Shown here piece after piece: positions 33,009 through 42,502 of a stretch of 64,000 nt of DNA. Each line of letters starts with the position of its first letter. Within the stretch, counting starts at the first letter, position 1. The notes under the pieces are model-generated. The model ran no database searches. It worked only from the letters and a program-made list of their open reading frames with translations, and was not told the DNA's origin. The position numbers were made by a program, and so were the translations under genes. Source of the DNA: JBBIMP01 sp037444305. Its GTDB lineage: Bacteria > Acidobacteriota > UBA6911. Where the stretch lies: contig JBBIMP010000012.1 of the NCBI GenBank assembly GCA_037444305.1, positions 62,001 through 126,000 on the forward strand, given 5' to 3'.

Positions 33009-33484
33009 CGTATGATCTCCTGATTAGTTCACAGATAGTGGCAATCGGTCCTAAAGCGGACAGCGGAAAGGATCGAGGTGCCGCCCATGATTTACATGTG
33101 CGCCTGAAGGCCCCTTGGCTAATACCGGGACGAATCCGGCAACCTCCCTATCAGGACGGCACACAAAGTGTATCGAATAACGGAAATGCCCGCCCGTTGT
33201 CAAGCATGGCGTCACATTCACGATGGCGAAATGGTCTCAAATCGTTCCGGCGCAGGGGAGTCCTGCCGGGACCGCGTGGGGAGGAGAGCAGAGCCGGGCC
33301 GATCGTCGGTTTCGTCGCGTTTGGCGGCGTCTGGAAGGGGAAGGACGCTCCTCGCGGCCTGGAGCCGCCGGGCTGGTTTTGCAGTTGCCGGCGGCGCCAG
33401 ATTGTGAGTCGGCTGCTCGAATAGCCTGCTGTCCATATTGGTGGCACCTTTGCGGACAGTAGGATAATGGCGCCGAGGGGATGC
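33009..33484. other. Intergenic region between ppdK and lpxD (476 bases)
   Basis: Both flanking genes run on the minus strand, so this is the ppdK leader plus the tail of the lpxD unit. It holds a TTGACA on the minus strand at 33203-33198 with a weak -10 (TATTCG, 18-base spacer), which would give a ppdK leader of about 160 bases. The hairpin at 33425-33463 is listed separately. Short open frames here are mutually overlapping and unsupported. I searched by eye for RNase P, tmRNA and common riboswitch motifs and found none. Confidence 0.5.
33425..33463 (-). terminator. Hairpin just after lpxD
   Basis: Ten-base-pair stem with one mismatch (CCTACTGTCC against GGACAGCAGG on the minus strand) and a 19-base loop, starting 22 bases after the lpxD stop. 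No T-tract follows, so termination is only possible, not shown. Confidence 0.4.
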
Positions 33485-34507
33485 CTAGTCGCCGGATTGG
33501 CATATGCCCAGCCGCCGCTCGACATCTCTCAGTCTGCGGAAGAGCTCGGGCAATCTGGGGAAGGCCACCACCGCCCTGCGCCAGACGGAGTTTTCCATCG
33601 CCGGAGAACCGGAAAGGACTGCTCCCGGATTCACATCGTGTGCCAATCCGCTCTGCGCCGTGATAACGGCCCCGTCCCCCACCTCCATGTGCCCGGCGAA
33701 GCCGGCCTGCCCCCCCACCTGCACGCCCTTGCCCAGGCGGGTAGAACCCGCAAGACCCACCTGTGCGGCTATGACGCAGGACTCGCCTACCTGAGCGCCG
33801 TGTCCAACCTGCACGAGATTGTCGAGCTTGGCACCCCTGCGCACAATGGTATCGCCGACGGCGGCCCTGTCAACGGTGGAGTTGGCGCCTATTTCCACGT
33901 CATCCTCGACGAGCACGCGTCCGGATTGCGGGATCTTGCGGTAGGTTCCGTCATCGGCGGGCGCAAAGCCGAAGCCGTCGGCGCCTATGACAACGCCATT
34001 CTGCAGAACCACACGGTTGCCCAGGAAGCAGTGCTCCCTGATGACGACATGGGAATGCAGCACCGTGTCATCTCCGATGGACACCCTCGGGTACAGCGTG
34101 ACATGCGGGTGCAGCGTGGCATTCGCGCCGATAACACAACCTTCCGCGATGGTCACGTAGGCCCCTATACTGGCTCCGCTGCCGATCCGCACGCCCTCGG
34201 CAATGACGGCGCTGGGGTGAATCCCGGCCTGCGGGCGGGGCGGCTGGTAAAAGATCTCCAGGGCGCGGGCGAACGCAAGATAGGGATTGGACGTCCGCAG
34301 GCTGGGGATCGCAACTTCCTCGATGTCGAAACCCAGGATGATCGCAGCCGCCCGCGTGGTTTTTATGCTCCGGACGTACTTCCGATTGGAGACAAAGGTT
34401 AATTCTCCCGGACCCGCCTGGTCGATGCCCGCAACGCCTGTGATCTCAGGATCCGTCCCTCCCACCATATTGCAGTCGAGCCGTGCCGCGATTTCCGAAA
34501 GCTTCAT
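33485..34507 (-). CDS. lpxD: UDP-3-O-acylglucosamine N-acyltransferase
   Basis: Third step of lipid A synthesis: adds the N-linked acyl chain. 340 residues. An N-terminal uridine-binding domain (GGTDPEITGVAGIDQAGPGELTFV) leads into a left-handed beta helix of hexapeptide repeats (PSAVIAEGVRIGSGASIGAYVTI and following) and a C-terminal helix. The catalytic His is in LDNLVQVGHGAQVG. It stands alone here; fabZ and lpxA, its usual neighbours, are not in the window. Its 5' end is divergent from murJ. Confidence 0.97.
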   Translation of the reverse strand: MKLSEIAARLDCNMVGGTDPEITGVAGIDQAGPGELTFVSNRKYVRSIKTTRAAAIILGFDIEEVAIPSLRTSNPYLAFARALEIFYQPPRPQAGIHPSAVIAEGVRIGSGASIGAYVTIAEGCVIGANATLHPHVTLYPRVSIGDDTVLHSHVVIREHCFLGNRVVLQNGVVIGADGFGFAPADDGTYRKIPQSGRVLVEDDVEIGANSTVDRAAVGDTIVRRGAKLDNLVQVGHGAQVGESCVIAAQVGLAGSTRLGKGVQVGGQAGFAGHMEVGDGAVITAQSGLAHDVNPGAVLSGSPAMENSVWRRAVVAFPRLPELFRRLRDVERRLGICQSGD

Positions 34508-34568
34508 GACAGACTCCCGGCGGATACTATGCCGTCAGCGGGGCTTCCCACGGGCCGTCCACCTCCGG

Positions 34569-34597
34569 CAGATATCCAAGAAATCCATATAAATCAA
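34569..34597 (-). promoter_or_regulatory. Candidate promoter of lpxD
   Basis: On the minus strand TTGATT (34597-34592), 17-base spacer, TATCTG (34574-34569), about 60 bases before the ATG. Imperfect hexamers in an AT-rich stretch. Confidence 0.35.
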
Positions 34598-34601
34598 TGT
34601 T

Positions 34602-34629
34602 TTGCCAACAACCGGGCTCATGGTAGTAT
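34602..34629 (+). promoter_or_regulatory. Candidate promoter of murJ-xerD
   Basis: TTGCCA (34602-34607), 16-base spacer, TAGTAT (34624-34629), 36 bases before the murJ ATG. Divergent from the lpxD promoter. Confidence 0.5.
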
Positions 34630-34665
34630 ACGCATCCGAGCCAGTCAAGGAGAGGCTGCAGATCG

Positions 34666-36294
34666 ATGTCCAAAGCTGAACATGGTGCCCGTCCAGCGGC
34701 CCCAAAGGAGCGCACCGATGGTCTCTTGGGCGCCGCCGGCGCAGTCAGCGCGGCGACCATGATAAGCCGCATCCTGGGGGTGGCCCGGGAAATGGTCATG
34801 GCCCGGTATTTCGGGGCGGGAATGGCCACCGACGCCTTCAATGTTGCCTACCGGATACCCAACCTCTTGCGTGACCTGTTTGCGGAGGGAGCATTGAGCT
34901 CCGCCTTCGTTCCCACCTTTGTCCGGGAGTACAAGGCGAGGGGCAGGGAAGGAGCGTGGCTTCTGGCAAGCGTGGTCCTGAATGCGCTGGCCGTGATCCT
35001 GGGAGCCCTCTCGCTGATGTTTTTCTTCGGCGCGAAGTGGTTTGTCTTCATCCTGGCTTCCGGATTCGCGGAATCACCCGAGAAATTCGAGCTCACGGTT
35101 CAGATGACGCGGATTCTGTCTCCGTTCCTTCTGTTCGTGGCGCTCGCGGCCGTCGTCATGGGAATGCTGAATTCGAGAGGCATTTACTTCGTTCCCGCTG
35201 CGGCCCCCTCGGCCTTCAATGTCTGCTGCATACTGGCCGGCATATTCCTCTCGCCGATCATGCCCGCCCTCGGCCTGGAGCCGATCGTGTCGATGGCGAT
35301 CGGGGCCATTGCCGGCGGCGCATCCCAGCTTCTGGTCCAGCTTCCCACAGTTTACCGCGCCGGCTACCGCTACGCGGCGGAGTTGAGCTGGCGTCATCCC
35401 GGGCTTCGCCAGATCGGCCGCCTGATGCTGCCAGCAGTCGTGGGGCTGTCGGCCACACAGATCAATATCACGGTCGATACGCAGATTGCGTCACGCTTCG
35501 GCGACGGTCCGGTTTCCTGGCTCAACTATGGCTTTCGCCTGATGCAGCTGCCGCTGGGGCTTTTCGGCATGGCGATCGCCACGGCAGCTCTGGTGACCAT
35601 ATCCGGGCAGGCAGCCCGGGGGGAGATGGACAGGTTCAGGTCGACCATCGCGTCCAGCCTCAAGCTCGCCGCATGCCTCACCTTCCCCTCCATGGTCGGA
35701 TTGATCGTCTTCCGGGAGGAGATTGTCCGGCTTCTCTTCGAACGTGGTTCCTTTCAGGCGGGCGATACCCTGCAGACCAGCCGCGTGCTCGTGCTCTATG
35801 TCCTGGCGCTGTTTTCCTATTCTGCCGTCAAGGTGCTCGTACGGGCCTTTTATGCCTTGGGGCGGACCAGGACCCCGGTGCGCGCGAGCGTTTTTTCAGT
35901 GGCTGTCAAAATCGCGGTCAATTTCGCCCTGATCTTTCCCATGGGCTATCTCGGCCTGGCGCTGGCGACTTCGCTGGCCTCCTGGCTCAACATGGCGCTC
36001 CTTCTGCGAGGGCTCGGCGCACAGGCAGGATTCAGGCTGAACCGGAGGGACTACTCGGTATTTCTCAGGACCGCGGCGGCTTCCGCCGCCATGGGGATGG
36101 GGGCCAGGCTGATCTACCACGCCGGTGTTCTGCTGATTCCTCCGACCGGAACGTTTTCCCTGGCAGCCACCCTCGGAGCGGGCCTCTTTGCAGGCATGCT
36201 GGTGTATCTTCCGCTATTGCGCCTCTTCGGTGTGGAGGAGGAGAGGGAGATCAATGGCCTGGTCCGGAAATGGCTCGCGCGGGTACTTCGATGA
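34666..36294 (+). CDS. murJ: Lipid II flippase MurJ
   Basis: Moves lipid II across the inner membrane for peptidoglycan assembly; MOP-superfamily protein of 542 residues with about 14 helices. The N-terminal signature is clear: SAATMISRILGVAREMVMARYFGAGMATDAFNVAYRIPNLLRDLFAEGALSSAFVP in consecutive segments, with the conserved Arg and Asp residues of the central cavity. AAGGAGAGG lies about 10 bases before the ATG. It overlaps xerD by 4 bases (ATGA). Confidence 0.96.
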   Translation: MSKAEHGARPAAPKERTDGLLGAAGAVSAATMISRILGVAREMVMARYFGAGMATDAFNVAYRIPNLLRDLFAEGALSSAFVPTFVREYKARGREGAWLLASVVLNALAVILGALSLMFFFGAKWFVFILASGFAESPEKFELTVQMTRILSPFLLFVALAAVVMGMLNSRGIYFVPAAAPSAFNVCCILAGIFLSPIMPALGLEPIVSMAIGAIAGGASQLLVQLPTVYRAGYRYAAELSWRHPGLRQIGRLMLPAVVGLSATQINITVDTQIASRFGDGPVSWLNYGFRLMQLPLGLFGMAIATAALVTISGQAARGEMDRFRSTIASSLKLAACLTFPSMVGLIVFREEIVRLLFERGSFQAGDTLQTSRVLVLYVLALFSYSAVKVLVRAFYALGRTRTPVRASVFSVAVKIAVNFALIFPMGYLGLALATSLASWLNMALLLRGLGAQAGFRLNRRDYSVFLRTAAASAAMGMGARLIYHAGVLLIPPTGTFSLAATLGAGLFAGMLVYLPLLRLFGVEEEREINGLVRKWLARVLR

Positions 36295-37178
36295 AACGCG
36301 CCTGGATAGAGGAGTTTCGAGTCTATCTGCAGGTCGAAAAAGGTCTGTCTCCGCACTCGGTGGCGGCCTACGTCCGCGATGTCCGCAAGCTGGAGCGGCA
36401 CGCGGTCGCCTCGGGTGGGCAGCTGCCGTCTCTGAACCGGCAGGTCATAGAATCCTGGATGCGGTCGCTGGGGCAGAAAGGCCTCGATCCCAAGTCGATC
36501 TCCCGTGCTCTTTCCGCTGCTCGCGCTTTCTATCGCTTCCTGGTCCTCGGCCGGGTGATCGACGCGGATCCAACGGAACTCTGCGAGTCCCCCCGGGCGC
36601 ACGCCGCTTTGCCGAAATTCCTGGGCCAGGAAGAGGTGGAAAGGCTCCTGGAGGCGCCCGATGACTCCACGGCCCGGGGATCGAGGGACCGGGCCATGAT
36701 CGAGGTCATGTATGCTTCCGGGCTGCGCGTCAGCGAACTCGTTTCCCTCGGTCTCTCGCACCTGAACATGGAGCTCGGAATAATCACCTGCATGGGGAAG
36801 GGGAGCAGGGAACGGCTGGTGCCGATCGGTGAGGCCGCGCAAAAGCGTGTGGCGAGCTATCTTCGGGACGGCAGGCCGAAGTTGCTGAAGCAGCGGCGGA
36901 GCAACTTCCTTTTCGTGACCTCGAGGGGCAGCGGGCTGACGCGTCAGGGTTTCTGGAAAGCGATAAAAGGGTATGGGATCAAGGCCGGAATACGCCGCCC
37001 GCTGACACCGCATCTCCTCCGGCACTCCTTCGCCACGCACCTTCTCGAGAACGGAGCAGATCTCCGATCCGTCCAGACGCTGCTCGGACATTCCGACATT
37101 TCGACCACGCAGATTTACACTTATGTCACGCGGGAGAGATTGAAGCAGGTGCACCGGATGTACCACCCTCGATCCTGA
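36291..37178 (+). CDS. xerD: Site-specific tyrosine recombinase, XerC/XerD type
   Basis: 295-residue chromosome-dimer resolvase. N-terminal SAM-like core-binding domain (FRVYLQVEKGLSPHSVAAYVRDVRKL), then the catalytic domain with Arg in YASGLRVSEL, the Lys in GKGSRERLVP, HLLRHSFATHLLENGADLR, LLGHSDISTTQIYTYV and a final nucleophile Tyr in that segment. Length and motifs match XerD rather than phage integrases, and its coupling to murJ with no mobile-element context argues for housekeeping. The XerC/XerD choice cannot be settled by eye. Confidence 0.9.
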   Translation: MKRAWIEEFRVYLQVEKGLSPHSVAAYVRDVRKLERHAVASGGQLPSLNRQVIESWMRSLGQKGLDPKSISRALSAARAFYRFLVLGRVIDADPTELCESPRAHAALPKFLGQEEVERLLEAPDDSTARGSRDRAMIEVMYASGLRVSELVSLGLSHLNMELGIITCMGKGSRERLVPIGEAAQKRVASYLRDGRPKLLKQRRSNFLFVTSRGSGLTRQGFWKAIKGYGIKAGIRRPLTPHLLRHSFATHLLENGADLRSVQTLLGHSDISTTQIYTYVTRERLKQVHRMYHPRS

Positions 37179-37180
37179 AC

Positions 37181-37199
37181 GCGCGGTTTTGACCCGCGC
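37181..37199 (+). terminator. Short hairpin after xerD
   Basis: GCGCGG/CCGCGC, six base pairs with a 7-base T-containing loop, 3 bases after the xerD stop. No downstream T-tract; weak evidence for termination. Confidence 0.35.
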
Positions 37200-37273
37200 C
37201 CTCTGCGCAGTCGACCTGAAACCCGCCGCCTCCAAGTAAGGCGCAACGCTGCCGGCGGCTCCGCGAGACGAGT

Positions 37274-37302
37274 TTGACTCGGCAGAACCTCTGTGATAAA
37301 CA
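37274..37302 (+). promoter_or_regulatory. Candidate promoter of metK-ahcY
   Basis: TTGACT (37274-37279), 17-base spacer, TAAACA (37297-37302), 56 bases before the metK ATG. The -10 is poor. The GCCGCC/GGCGGC inverted repeat at 37225-37259 lies upstream of it and would not be in the message. Confidence 0.35.
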
Positions 37303-37357
37303 TTCGCGTTTTGTAATATCGCAGGCGAACAACCCGATCGGAACTGGAGGCAAACGG

Positions 37358-38506
37358 ATGGGAAGAGACGGAATTCACCTGTTTACATCGGAATCGGTTA
37401 CGGAGGGCCATCCTGACAAGATTGCCGACCAGATATCGGACGCAATCCTGGACGCGATCATGGCCCAGGATCCCATGGGGCGGGTGGCCTGCGAAACCCT
37501 GGTCACCACGGGCTTGTGCGTCATCGCCGGGGAAATCACGACGGAGTGCTACGTGGATTTCCCGCGCATCGTGCGGGATACGATACGGGATATCGGCTAC
37601 ACGAGGGCCAAATTCGGCTTCGACTACGAGACCTGCGCGGTGATCTCCTCGATCGACGAGCAATCGCCCGACATCGCGCTGGGCGTCGATCACGGCGGCG
37701 CAGGCGACCAGGGGCTGATGTTCGGTTTTGCCACCCGGGAGACGGAGGAACTGATGCCGGCGCCCATCATGTACGCCCACAAACTTACGAGGCGGTTGTC
37801 GGAGGTTCGCAAAGCCGGCACCCTGCAGTGGCTCCGGCCGGATGGCAAGTCACAGGTGACACTGGCCTACGAAAACGGAAAACCGGTGCGGGCCGATGCC
37901 ATCGTCGTCTCGACTCAGCACAGCCCGGCAGTGGACAACGAGGAGATCCGCCGGGGCATAATGGAGCACGTCATCGAGCCCGTGATTCCCCCCGCAATGC
38001 GCACCAGGGAGACGAAGTACCACATCAATCCAACGGGCCGATTCGTGATCGGCGGACCGCAGGGGGATTGCGGCCTGACAGGCCGCAAGATCATTGTAGA
38101 TACCTATGGGGGCTACGGGCACCATGGCGGAGGAGCATTCTCCGGCAAGGATCCATCGAAGGTCGATCGCAGCGCCTCCTACATGGCGCGCTACATCGCC
38201 AAAAACCTCGTGGCGGCGGGGATTGCGGAATCCCTCGAGATGCAGATCGCCTACGCCATCGGCGTCGCAGACCCGGTCTCTCTCATGGTCAATACCTTCG
38301 GCTCCGGCAGGATCCCGGAGGATAAAATTGAACAGATCGTGCGCGCGTCCTTCCCGCTCACGCCCAAGGGCATTATCGACTGCCTCGAGCTCAGGAAACC
38401 GATCTACAGGCTGACGGCCGCGTACGGCCATTTTGGGCGGCCCGAATTTTCCTGGGAGCGAACGGATAGGGCCGAGGAATTGAAGAACAGGGCGGGTTTG
38501 AAATGA
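37358..38506 (+). CDS. metK: S-adenosylmethionine synthase
   Basis: Makes SAM from methionine and ATP. 382 residues, normal length. Hallmarks: FTSESVTEGHPDKIADQISDAILD, the loop DHGGAGDQGLMFGFA, the P-loop-like GGAFSGKDPSKVDRSASYMARY, and ISLMVNTFG-like VSLMVNTFGSG near the C-terminus. TGGAGG sits 8 bases before the ATG at 37358, which is preferred over one at 37274. Followed by ahcY after 28 bases: the two enzymes form and recycle the methyl donor and its by-product. Confidence 0.98.
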   Translation: MGRDGIHLFTSESVTEGHPDKIADQISDAILDAIMAQDPMGRVACETLVTTGLCVIAGEITTECYVDFPRIVRDTIRDIGYTRAKFGFDYETCAVISSIDEQSPDIALGVDHGGAGDQGLMFGFATRETEELMPAPIMYAHKLTRRLSEVRKAGTLQWLRPDGKSQVTLAYENGKPVRADAIVVSTQHSPAVDNEEIRRGIMEHVIEPVIPPAMRTRETKYHINPTGRFVIGGPQGDCGLTGRKIIVDTYGGYGHHGGGAFSGKDPSKVDRSASYMARYIAKNLVAAGIAESLEMQIAYAIGVADPVSLMVNTFGSGRIPEDKIEQIVRASFPLTPKGIIDCLELRKPIYRLTAAYGHFGRPEFSWERTDRAEELKNRAGLK

Positions 38507-38534
38507 CAACCATCATCTGATCCCGGAGGACCTC

Positions 38535-39791
38535 ATGAAACACGACGTGAAGGATCTTGGACTGGCAGCGAAGGGCAAGGATCGGATCGAGTGGGCGAAG
38601 GAATCAATGCCGGTCCTGGAATTGATCCGGGGCCGTTTCCGGCAGGAGCAGCCCTTGAAGGGCCTCCGCATAGCGGCGTGCCTGCACGTGACGACGGAAA
38701 CCGCCAATCTTGCGGCCACCCTGAAGGACGGCGGGGCTGAGGTGTTCGTCTGCGCCTCCAATCCGCTCAGCACCCAGGATGATGTCGCTGCCGCTTTGGT
38801 TGCCGAGTATGACATGCCGACATTCGCCATCAAGGGTGTGGACAACAAGACCTACTACCGGCACATCCTGGCAACGCTGGAACGAAGGCCGCAGGTTACG
38901 ATGGATGACGGCGCCGATCTGGTCACGCAGATCCTGACCGAGCGCACCGAACTCATCCCTGAAGTCATCGGCGGCACGGAGGAGACGACCACGGGCGTAA
39001 TCCGGCTCCGGAGCATGGCGCTGGAAGGGGTGCTGAAATATCCCGTGATCGCAGTCAACGACGCCGAGACCAAGCACATGTTCGACAACCGCTACGGCAC
39101 GGGACAGTCCACGGTCGATGGCATCCTGCGCGCCACGAACATTCTGTTTGCCGGAATGCGTGTCGTCATAAGCGGATACGGCTGGTGCGGGCGTGGAGTG
39201 GCCATGAGGGCGCGCGGGCTGGGCGCGGATGTCATAGTCACGGAAGTGAATCCCCTGCGGGCTTTGGAGGCCGTAATGGACGGCTTCCGCGTGATGCCGA
39301 TAGCTGAAGCGGCAAAGATCGGACAGCTCTTTGTGACGGTAACCGGGAACAAGGGAGTGCTGCGAAAAGAGCATTTCGAGGTCATGTCCTCGGGGGCGTT
39401 GCTGTCGAATTCCGGGCATTTCAACGTTGAAATCGACATCCCGGCGCTGGAGGGCATGAGTTCGTCCCGCCGCCGGATCCGGGAGTTCGTGGACGAGTTC
39501 GTCATGCGGGACGGGCGGAAGATCTACATCCTGGGCGAGGGGCGGCTGATCAATCTGGCCAGTGCCGAGGGGCATCCGGCTTCGGTGATGGATATGTCCT
39601 TTGCCAACCAGGCGCTTTCGGTCGAGTTCATGATCCGGCATCACTCCCGCCTGGAGAAAAAGGTCTATCCGGTGCCGGCCGAAATCGACAGGGAAGTGGC
39701 CCGCCTCAAACTCGAAGCCATGAAAACGCCGATCGACACGCTGACACCGGAGCAGGAGGTCTATCTCCGGAGCTGGGCGGAGGGCACATAG
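38535..39791 (+). CDS. ahcY: Adenosylhomocysteinase
   Basis: NAD-dependent hydrolysis of S-adenosylhomocysteine to adenosine and homocysteine, relieving inhibition of methyltransferases. 418 residues, the form without the 40-residue insertion of many bacteria. Substrate residues in LHVTTETANLAATLKDGGAEV, GGTEETTTGV, NDAETKHMFDNRYGTGQS; NAD fold in VVISGYGWCGRGVAMRARGLG; C-terminal VEFMIRHHSRLEKKVYPVP. GGAGGA precedes the ATG. Ends in a strong terminator at 39841. Confidence 0.97.
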   Translation: MKHDVKDLGLAAKGKDRIEWAKESMPVLELIRGRFRQEQPLKGLRIAACLHVTTETANLAATLKDGGAEVFVCASNPLSTQDDVAAALVAEYDMPTFAIKGVDNKTYYRHILATLERRPQVTMDDGADLVTQILTERTELIPEVIGGTEETTTGVIRLRSMALEGVLKYPVIAVNDAETKHMFDNRYGTGQSTVDGILRATNILFAGMRVVISGYGWCGRGVAMRARGLGADVIVTEVNPLRALEAVMDGFRVMPIAEAAKIGQLFVTVTGNKGVLRKEHFEVMSSGALLSNSGHFNVEIDIPALEGMSSSRRRIREFVDEFVMRDGRKIYILGEGRLINLASAEGHPASVMDMSFANQALSVEFMIRHHSRLEKKVYPVPAEIDREVARLKLEAMKTPIDTLTPEQEVYLRSWAEGT

Positions 39792-39840
39792 GCTCCATCT
39801 GGGCCGTTCTGCCCGGCGCGCAATGATGCAGGTCCCCGGG

Positions 39841-39877
39841 GAGCCGGCGCTACAGGCAGCCGGCTCTTTCGTTTTTT
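39841..39877 (+). terminator. Rho-independent terminator of metK-ahcY
   Basis: Eight-base-pair stem GAGCCGGC/GCCGGCTC with a 10-base loop, directly followed by TTTCGTTTTTT. Lies 49 bases after the ahcY stop and just before the opposing lptFG gene ends. Confidence 0.85.
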
Positions 39878-39907
39878 CTACAGCCCCGATGCCGGGCGCG
39901 CCTCGGA

Positions 39908-42256
39908 TCAGGTTCGGATAGTCAGTAAAAGGGCCAGGCCGGCCGCACCGAACAGGATGTTCGGTGCCCATGCCGCCAGCAGCGGAATCAGCAGTCCGTA
40001 GGCGCCCATTTGCTCAAATACGCTAAAGACACCCCAATACGTAATTGCAATGGCGATGCTGGCGGCAATGCCGAAAAAGGCGCCCTTGCGGCCCATGGAG
40101 AAGGCGAAAGGAACGCCGAGGAGCGCCATGATCAGGCAGCTCATGGGGAAGGAGATCTTCTTGTGCAGTTCAACACGCAGTTCTGTTGCATTATAGCCGG
40201 CCTGACTAAGATAGCTGATGTATTGTCTTAGCTGTACGAAAGTCAGCTTGGAGGATTCCTTGGGCTCGAAGATTTCCTTCTTGAAATAGGCCGCCCGTTC
40301 TGGAAAGGCCAGTTCGGCCTTCTGGAGGCGCCTGAATCCTGTCTCCTCGGGCCGGTAGTCATGGATCCAGCCGTTTTCGACGAGCCAGACGCCCCCCGGT
40401 CTTATCGAAGCCTTGTCGGCATAGATTCTCCTGAGGATCTTCAGCCTGGAGAAATCGATCTCGTAGATGTTCAACCCGACGAACATGTCCTGGCTGGAAT
40501 CGAAATAATCGTAGTTGAAGATGCGGTTTGACTCCCCAAAGATCCACTTGCGCTGAGGGCGCATGGTCTGGGCCGGCCTTCCCTTGATCAGGTTCCGGAT
40601 GCTGTCCTGACGGATATTGGCATATGGCAGAACATAGTCCTGCAGCAGGTACATCCCCACGCAGATCAGGGAGGAGAGGAGGATTATCGGCAGGCAGATC
40701 CGGTACAGGCTCCAGCCGCCTGCCTTGATGGCGGTGATCTCGGAGGCTTTTTCGAGGATGCCGAAGTGAATCAGGACGGCCAGCAGAATGGACATGGGGA
40801 CCACCAGGAGGAGAATCTGCGGCAGAAGGAAAAAGAAGTAGTCGATGACGTGGCCGGCGGCTATGCCGTTGCGGATGATGTCATCCAGCAGATCGAAGAG
40901 CGTGAGGATAACAAAAAGGGCGCTGCAACTGAAGGCCGACCAGAGGAAGTAATAGACGAAACCCCGGCTCAGGTAGAGATCCAGTGTCTTGGGCGAGAAC
41001 AGGCGGGCGATCCTGCCCGTGGAGGTCAGGATCGCCTGGTCTATCCGCTGCGCTCTGGCCCTGGATGCCTTGAGGTGCATCGCCCTGGCGATGGAAGCCA
41101 GCCGGAGCTTCCAACTCCACTCCGCGAAGCCCGAACCGCGCCATCCTCGGCGCTCGCTGCAGATGAAAAGCGCCAGGCCCACAATTCCCAGAAAAACGTT
41201 AGCTCCCCAGGCACCCAGCCAGGGGGGGATCGTGCCGACGGAAGCGAGCCTCAGCCCGTTCATCAGCAGCACGTAAAAAAGCAGAACGAAGATCATGCTC
41301 ATGACAAACCCGGCGGTGCGCCCGCTCTTGCGAGTCCCGGCGGCAAGCGGGAGGCTCAAGAGCGCAAAACAGACAACCGAAAAGGGAATCGCAAGCCGGC
41401 GCTGCAGTTCGATCTTCTGCTCTAGCGGCGAGGCATCCGTGTTTGGGGCCGCACCTCCCCAGAGCTCAACGGTTGACAACTCAAAAACCTTGCGTGGCTT
41501 GCGCGCACTGCCGGATTCTGGCCGCCTTCCCGGGGCGCCGTTCAATTGCAGGGGGATGTCCGTGGAGGCAAACTGGCTTACATTCGTACGGCTGGAATCG
41601 CCCGGATCCACCTGGTAGATAGTGCCCTCGCGAAGGTGCAGCTGAACCCGAATTGCATCTTCGTCGGTCACCCAGGTGCCCTCGCGTGCCAGGACGGTTT
41701 TGGGGGACTGCGGATCCAGACTGTCCCAGAGAATCACGCGCGACCAGTGCTGGCGGTCGGCGGCCAGGTCGTCCAGGTAAAACACGATGCTGGGGAAATC
41801 CTCGTTGAAGACGCGGGCCTGGATCTGGGAGGTTGCCTGCCTCAAGCTAATGCGATCTCTCAAGTTATAAAACTTATCATTCGATGAATGCAGAATAACC
41901 AGAGACAACCAGGCGGTGGTCGCACCGGCGACCAGGGCCACCAGGAGGATTGGCCGGAGCATGCGGGACAGGGGTACTCCGCAGGCGCGCAGCGCCGTGA
42001 TCTGGCTTTCCGCCGCCAATCCGCCGAGGCCGATCAGCGTGCCGATAAAAAAGGCCAGCGGGAGCGAGAAGATCAGGATGCCAGGCAGCAGGGCTGCCGC
42101 GATTCTGAGAATTGTATCCGGCGAAGCGTTGCGGGTGATGAAGAGCTCCGACAACCTGCCGAGTTCTCGCGTGAAGACCACGAACGTAAGCACGATGAGC
42201 GCGATCAAAAACGGAGGGATGATTGCATGATATAAAAGCTTGTCAATCCTGGACAT
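39908..42256 (-). CDS. Fused LptF-LptG lipopolysaccharide export permease
   Basis: 782 residues holding two YjgP/YjgQ permease units in one chain. LptF and LptG are normally separate proteins of about 360 residues that form the membrane part of the LptB2FG extractor. Unit 1 (about 1-385) begins RIDKLLYHAIIPPFLIALIV and has three helices, a periplasmic beta-jellyroll region (about 150-300), and three more helices. Unit 2 (about 430-782) begins LDLYLSRGFVYYFLWSAF and repeats the pattern, ending FGAAGLALLLTIRT. The linker between is basic. No frameshift or internal stop separates the halves. No ribosome site is clear. lptB and lptC are not in the window. Confidence 0.92.
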   Translation of the reverse strand: MSRIDKLLYHAIIPPFLIALIVLTFVVFTRELGRLSELFITRNASPDTILRIAAALLPGILIFSLPLAFFIGTLIGLGGLAAESQITALRACGVPLSRMLRPILLVALVAGATTAWLSLVILHSSNDKFYNLRDRISLRQATSQIQARVFNEDFPSIVFYLDDLAADRQHWSRVILWDSLDPQSPKTVLAREGTWVTDEDAIRVQLHLREGTIYQVDPGDSSRTNVSQFASTDIPLQLNGAPGRRPESGSARKPRKVFELSTVELWGGAAPNTDASPLEQKIELQRRLAIPFSVVCFALLSLPLAAGTRKSGRTAGFVMSMIFVLLFYVLLMNGLRLASVGTIPPWLGAWGANVFLGIVGLALFICSERRGWRGSGFAEWSWKLRLASIARAMHLKASRARAQRIDQAILTSTGRIARLFSPKTLDLYLSRGFVYYFLWSAFSCSALFVILTLFDLLDDIIRNGIAAGHVIDYFFFLLPQILLLVVPMSILLAVLIHFGILEKASEITAIKAGGWSLYRICLPIILLSSLICVGMYLLQDYVLPYANIRQDSIRNLIKGRPAQTMRPQRKWIFGESNRIFNYDYFDSSQDMFVGLNIYEIDFSRLKILRRIYADKASIRPGGVWLVENGWIHDYRPEETGFRRLQKAELAFPERAAYFKKEIFEPKESSKLTFVQLRQYISYLSQAGYNATELRVELHKKISFPMSCLIMALLGVPFAFSMGRKGAFFGIAASIAIAITYWGVFSVFEQMGAYGLLIPLLAAWAPNILFGAAGLALLLTIRT

Positions 42257-42502
42257 GAGGATGAAAGACTAGCACAGGGCGGAAGAGGCAGTAAAGGCGG
42301 TCAGCGGCTTGCCGACAGAGGAGATGAAGGCTGACCCCACAGTTCTGATAAGATACATTATGTCAACTACAGAATGTTTCCGGATGCGTCCATGGCGAGT
42401 GTCAGGAGCCCTTGCACTCCCCCGCTTGCGCGGCTCTCGTTACTCGCGATCGGCTCTACAGGAAGGCTTGCCGGAAATAAACGACCAGCTTCGATAACGC
42501 CA

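Noticed and set aside
36291..37178. XerD-like gene as an integrase of a mobile element
   Set aside because: It overlaps murJ by 4 bases, has XerC/D length and motifs, and no attachment repeats, phage or transposon genes surround it. tRNA genes in the window are also not flanked by integrases.
37179..37357. SAM or SAH riboswitch upstream of metK-ahcY
   Set aside because: There is a GC-rich inverted repeat (37225-37259), but I could not align the region to the SAM-I, SAM-II or SAH consensus, and the best promoter lies downstream of the repeat.
42257..42502. TTGACA upstream of lptFG on the minus strand as its promoter
   Set aside because: A TTGACA exists at about 42366-42361, but no acceptable -10 stands 16-18 bases downstream. 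The short plus-strand open frame here (42309-42497) also has no support.
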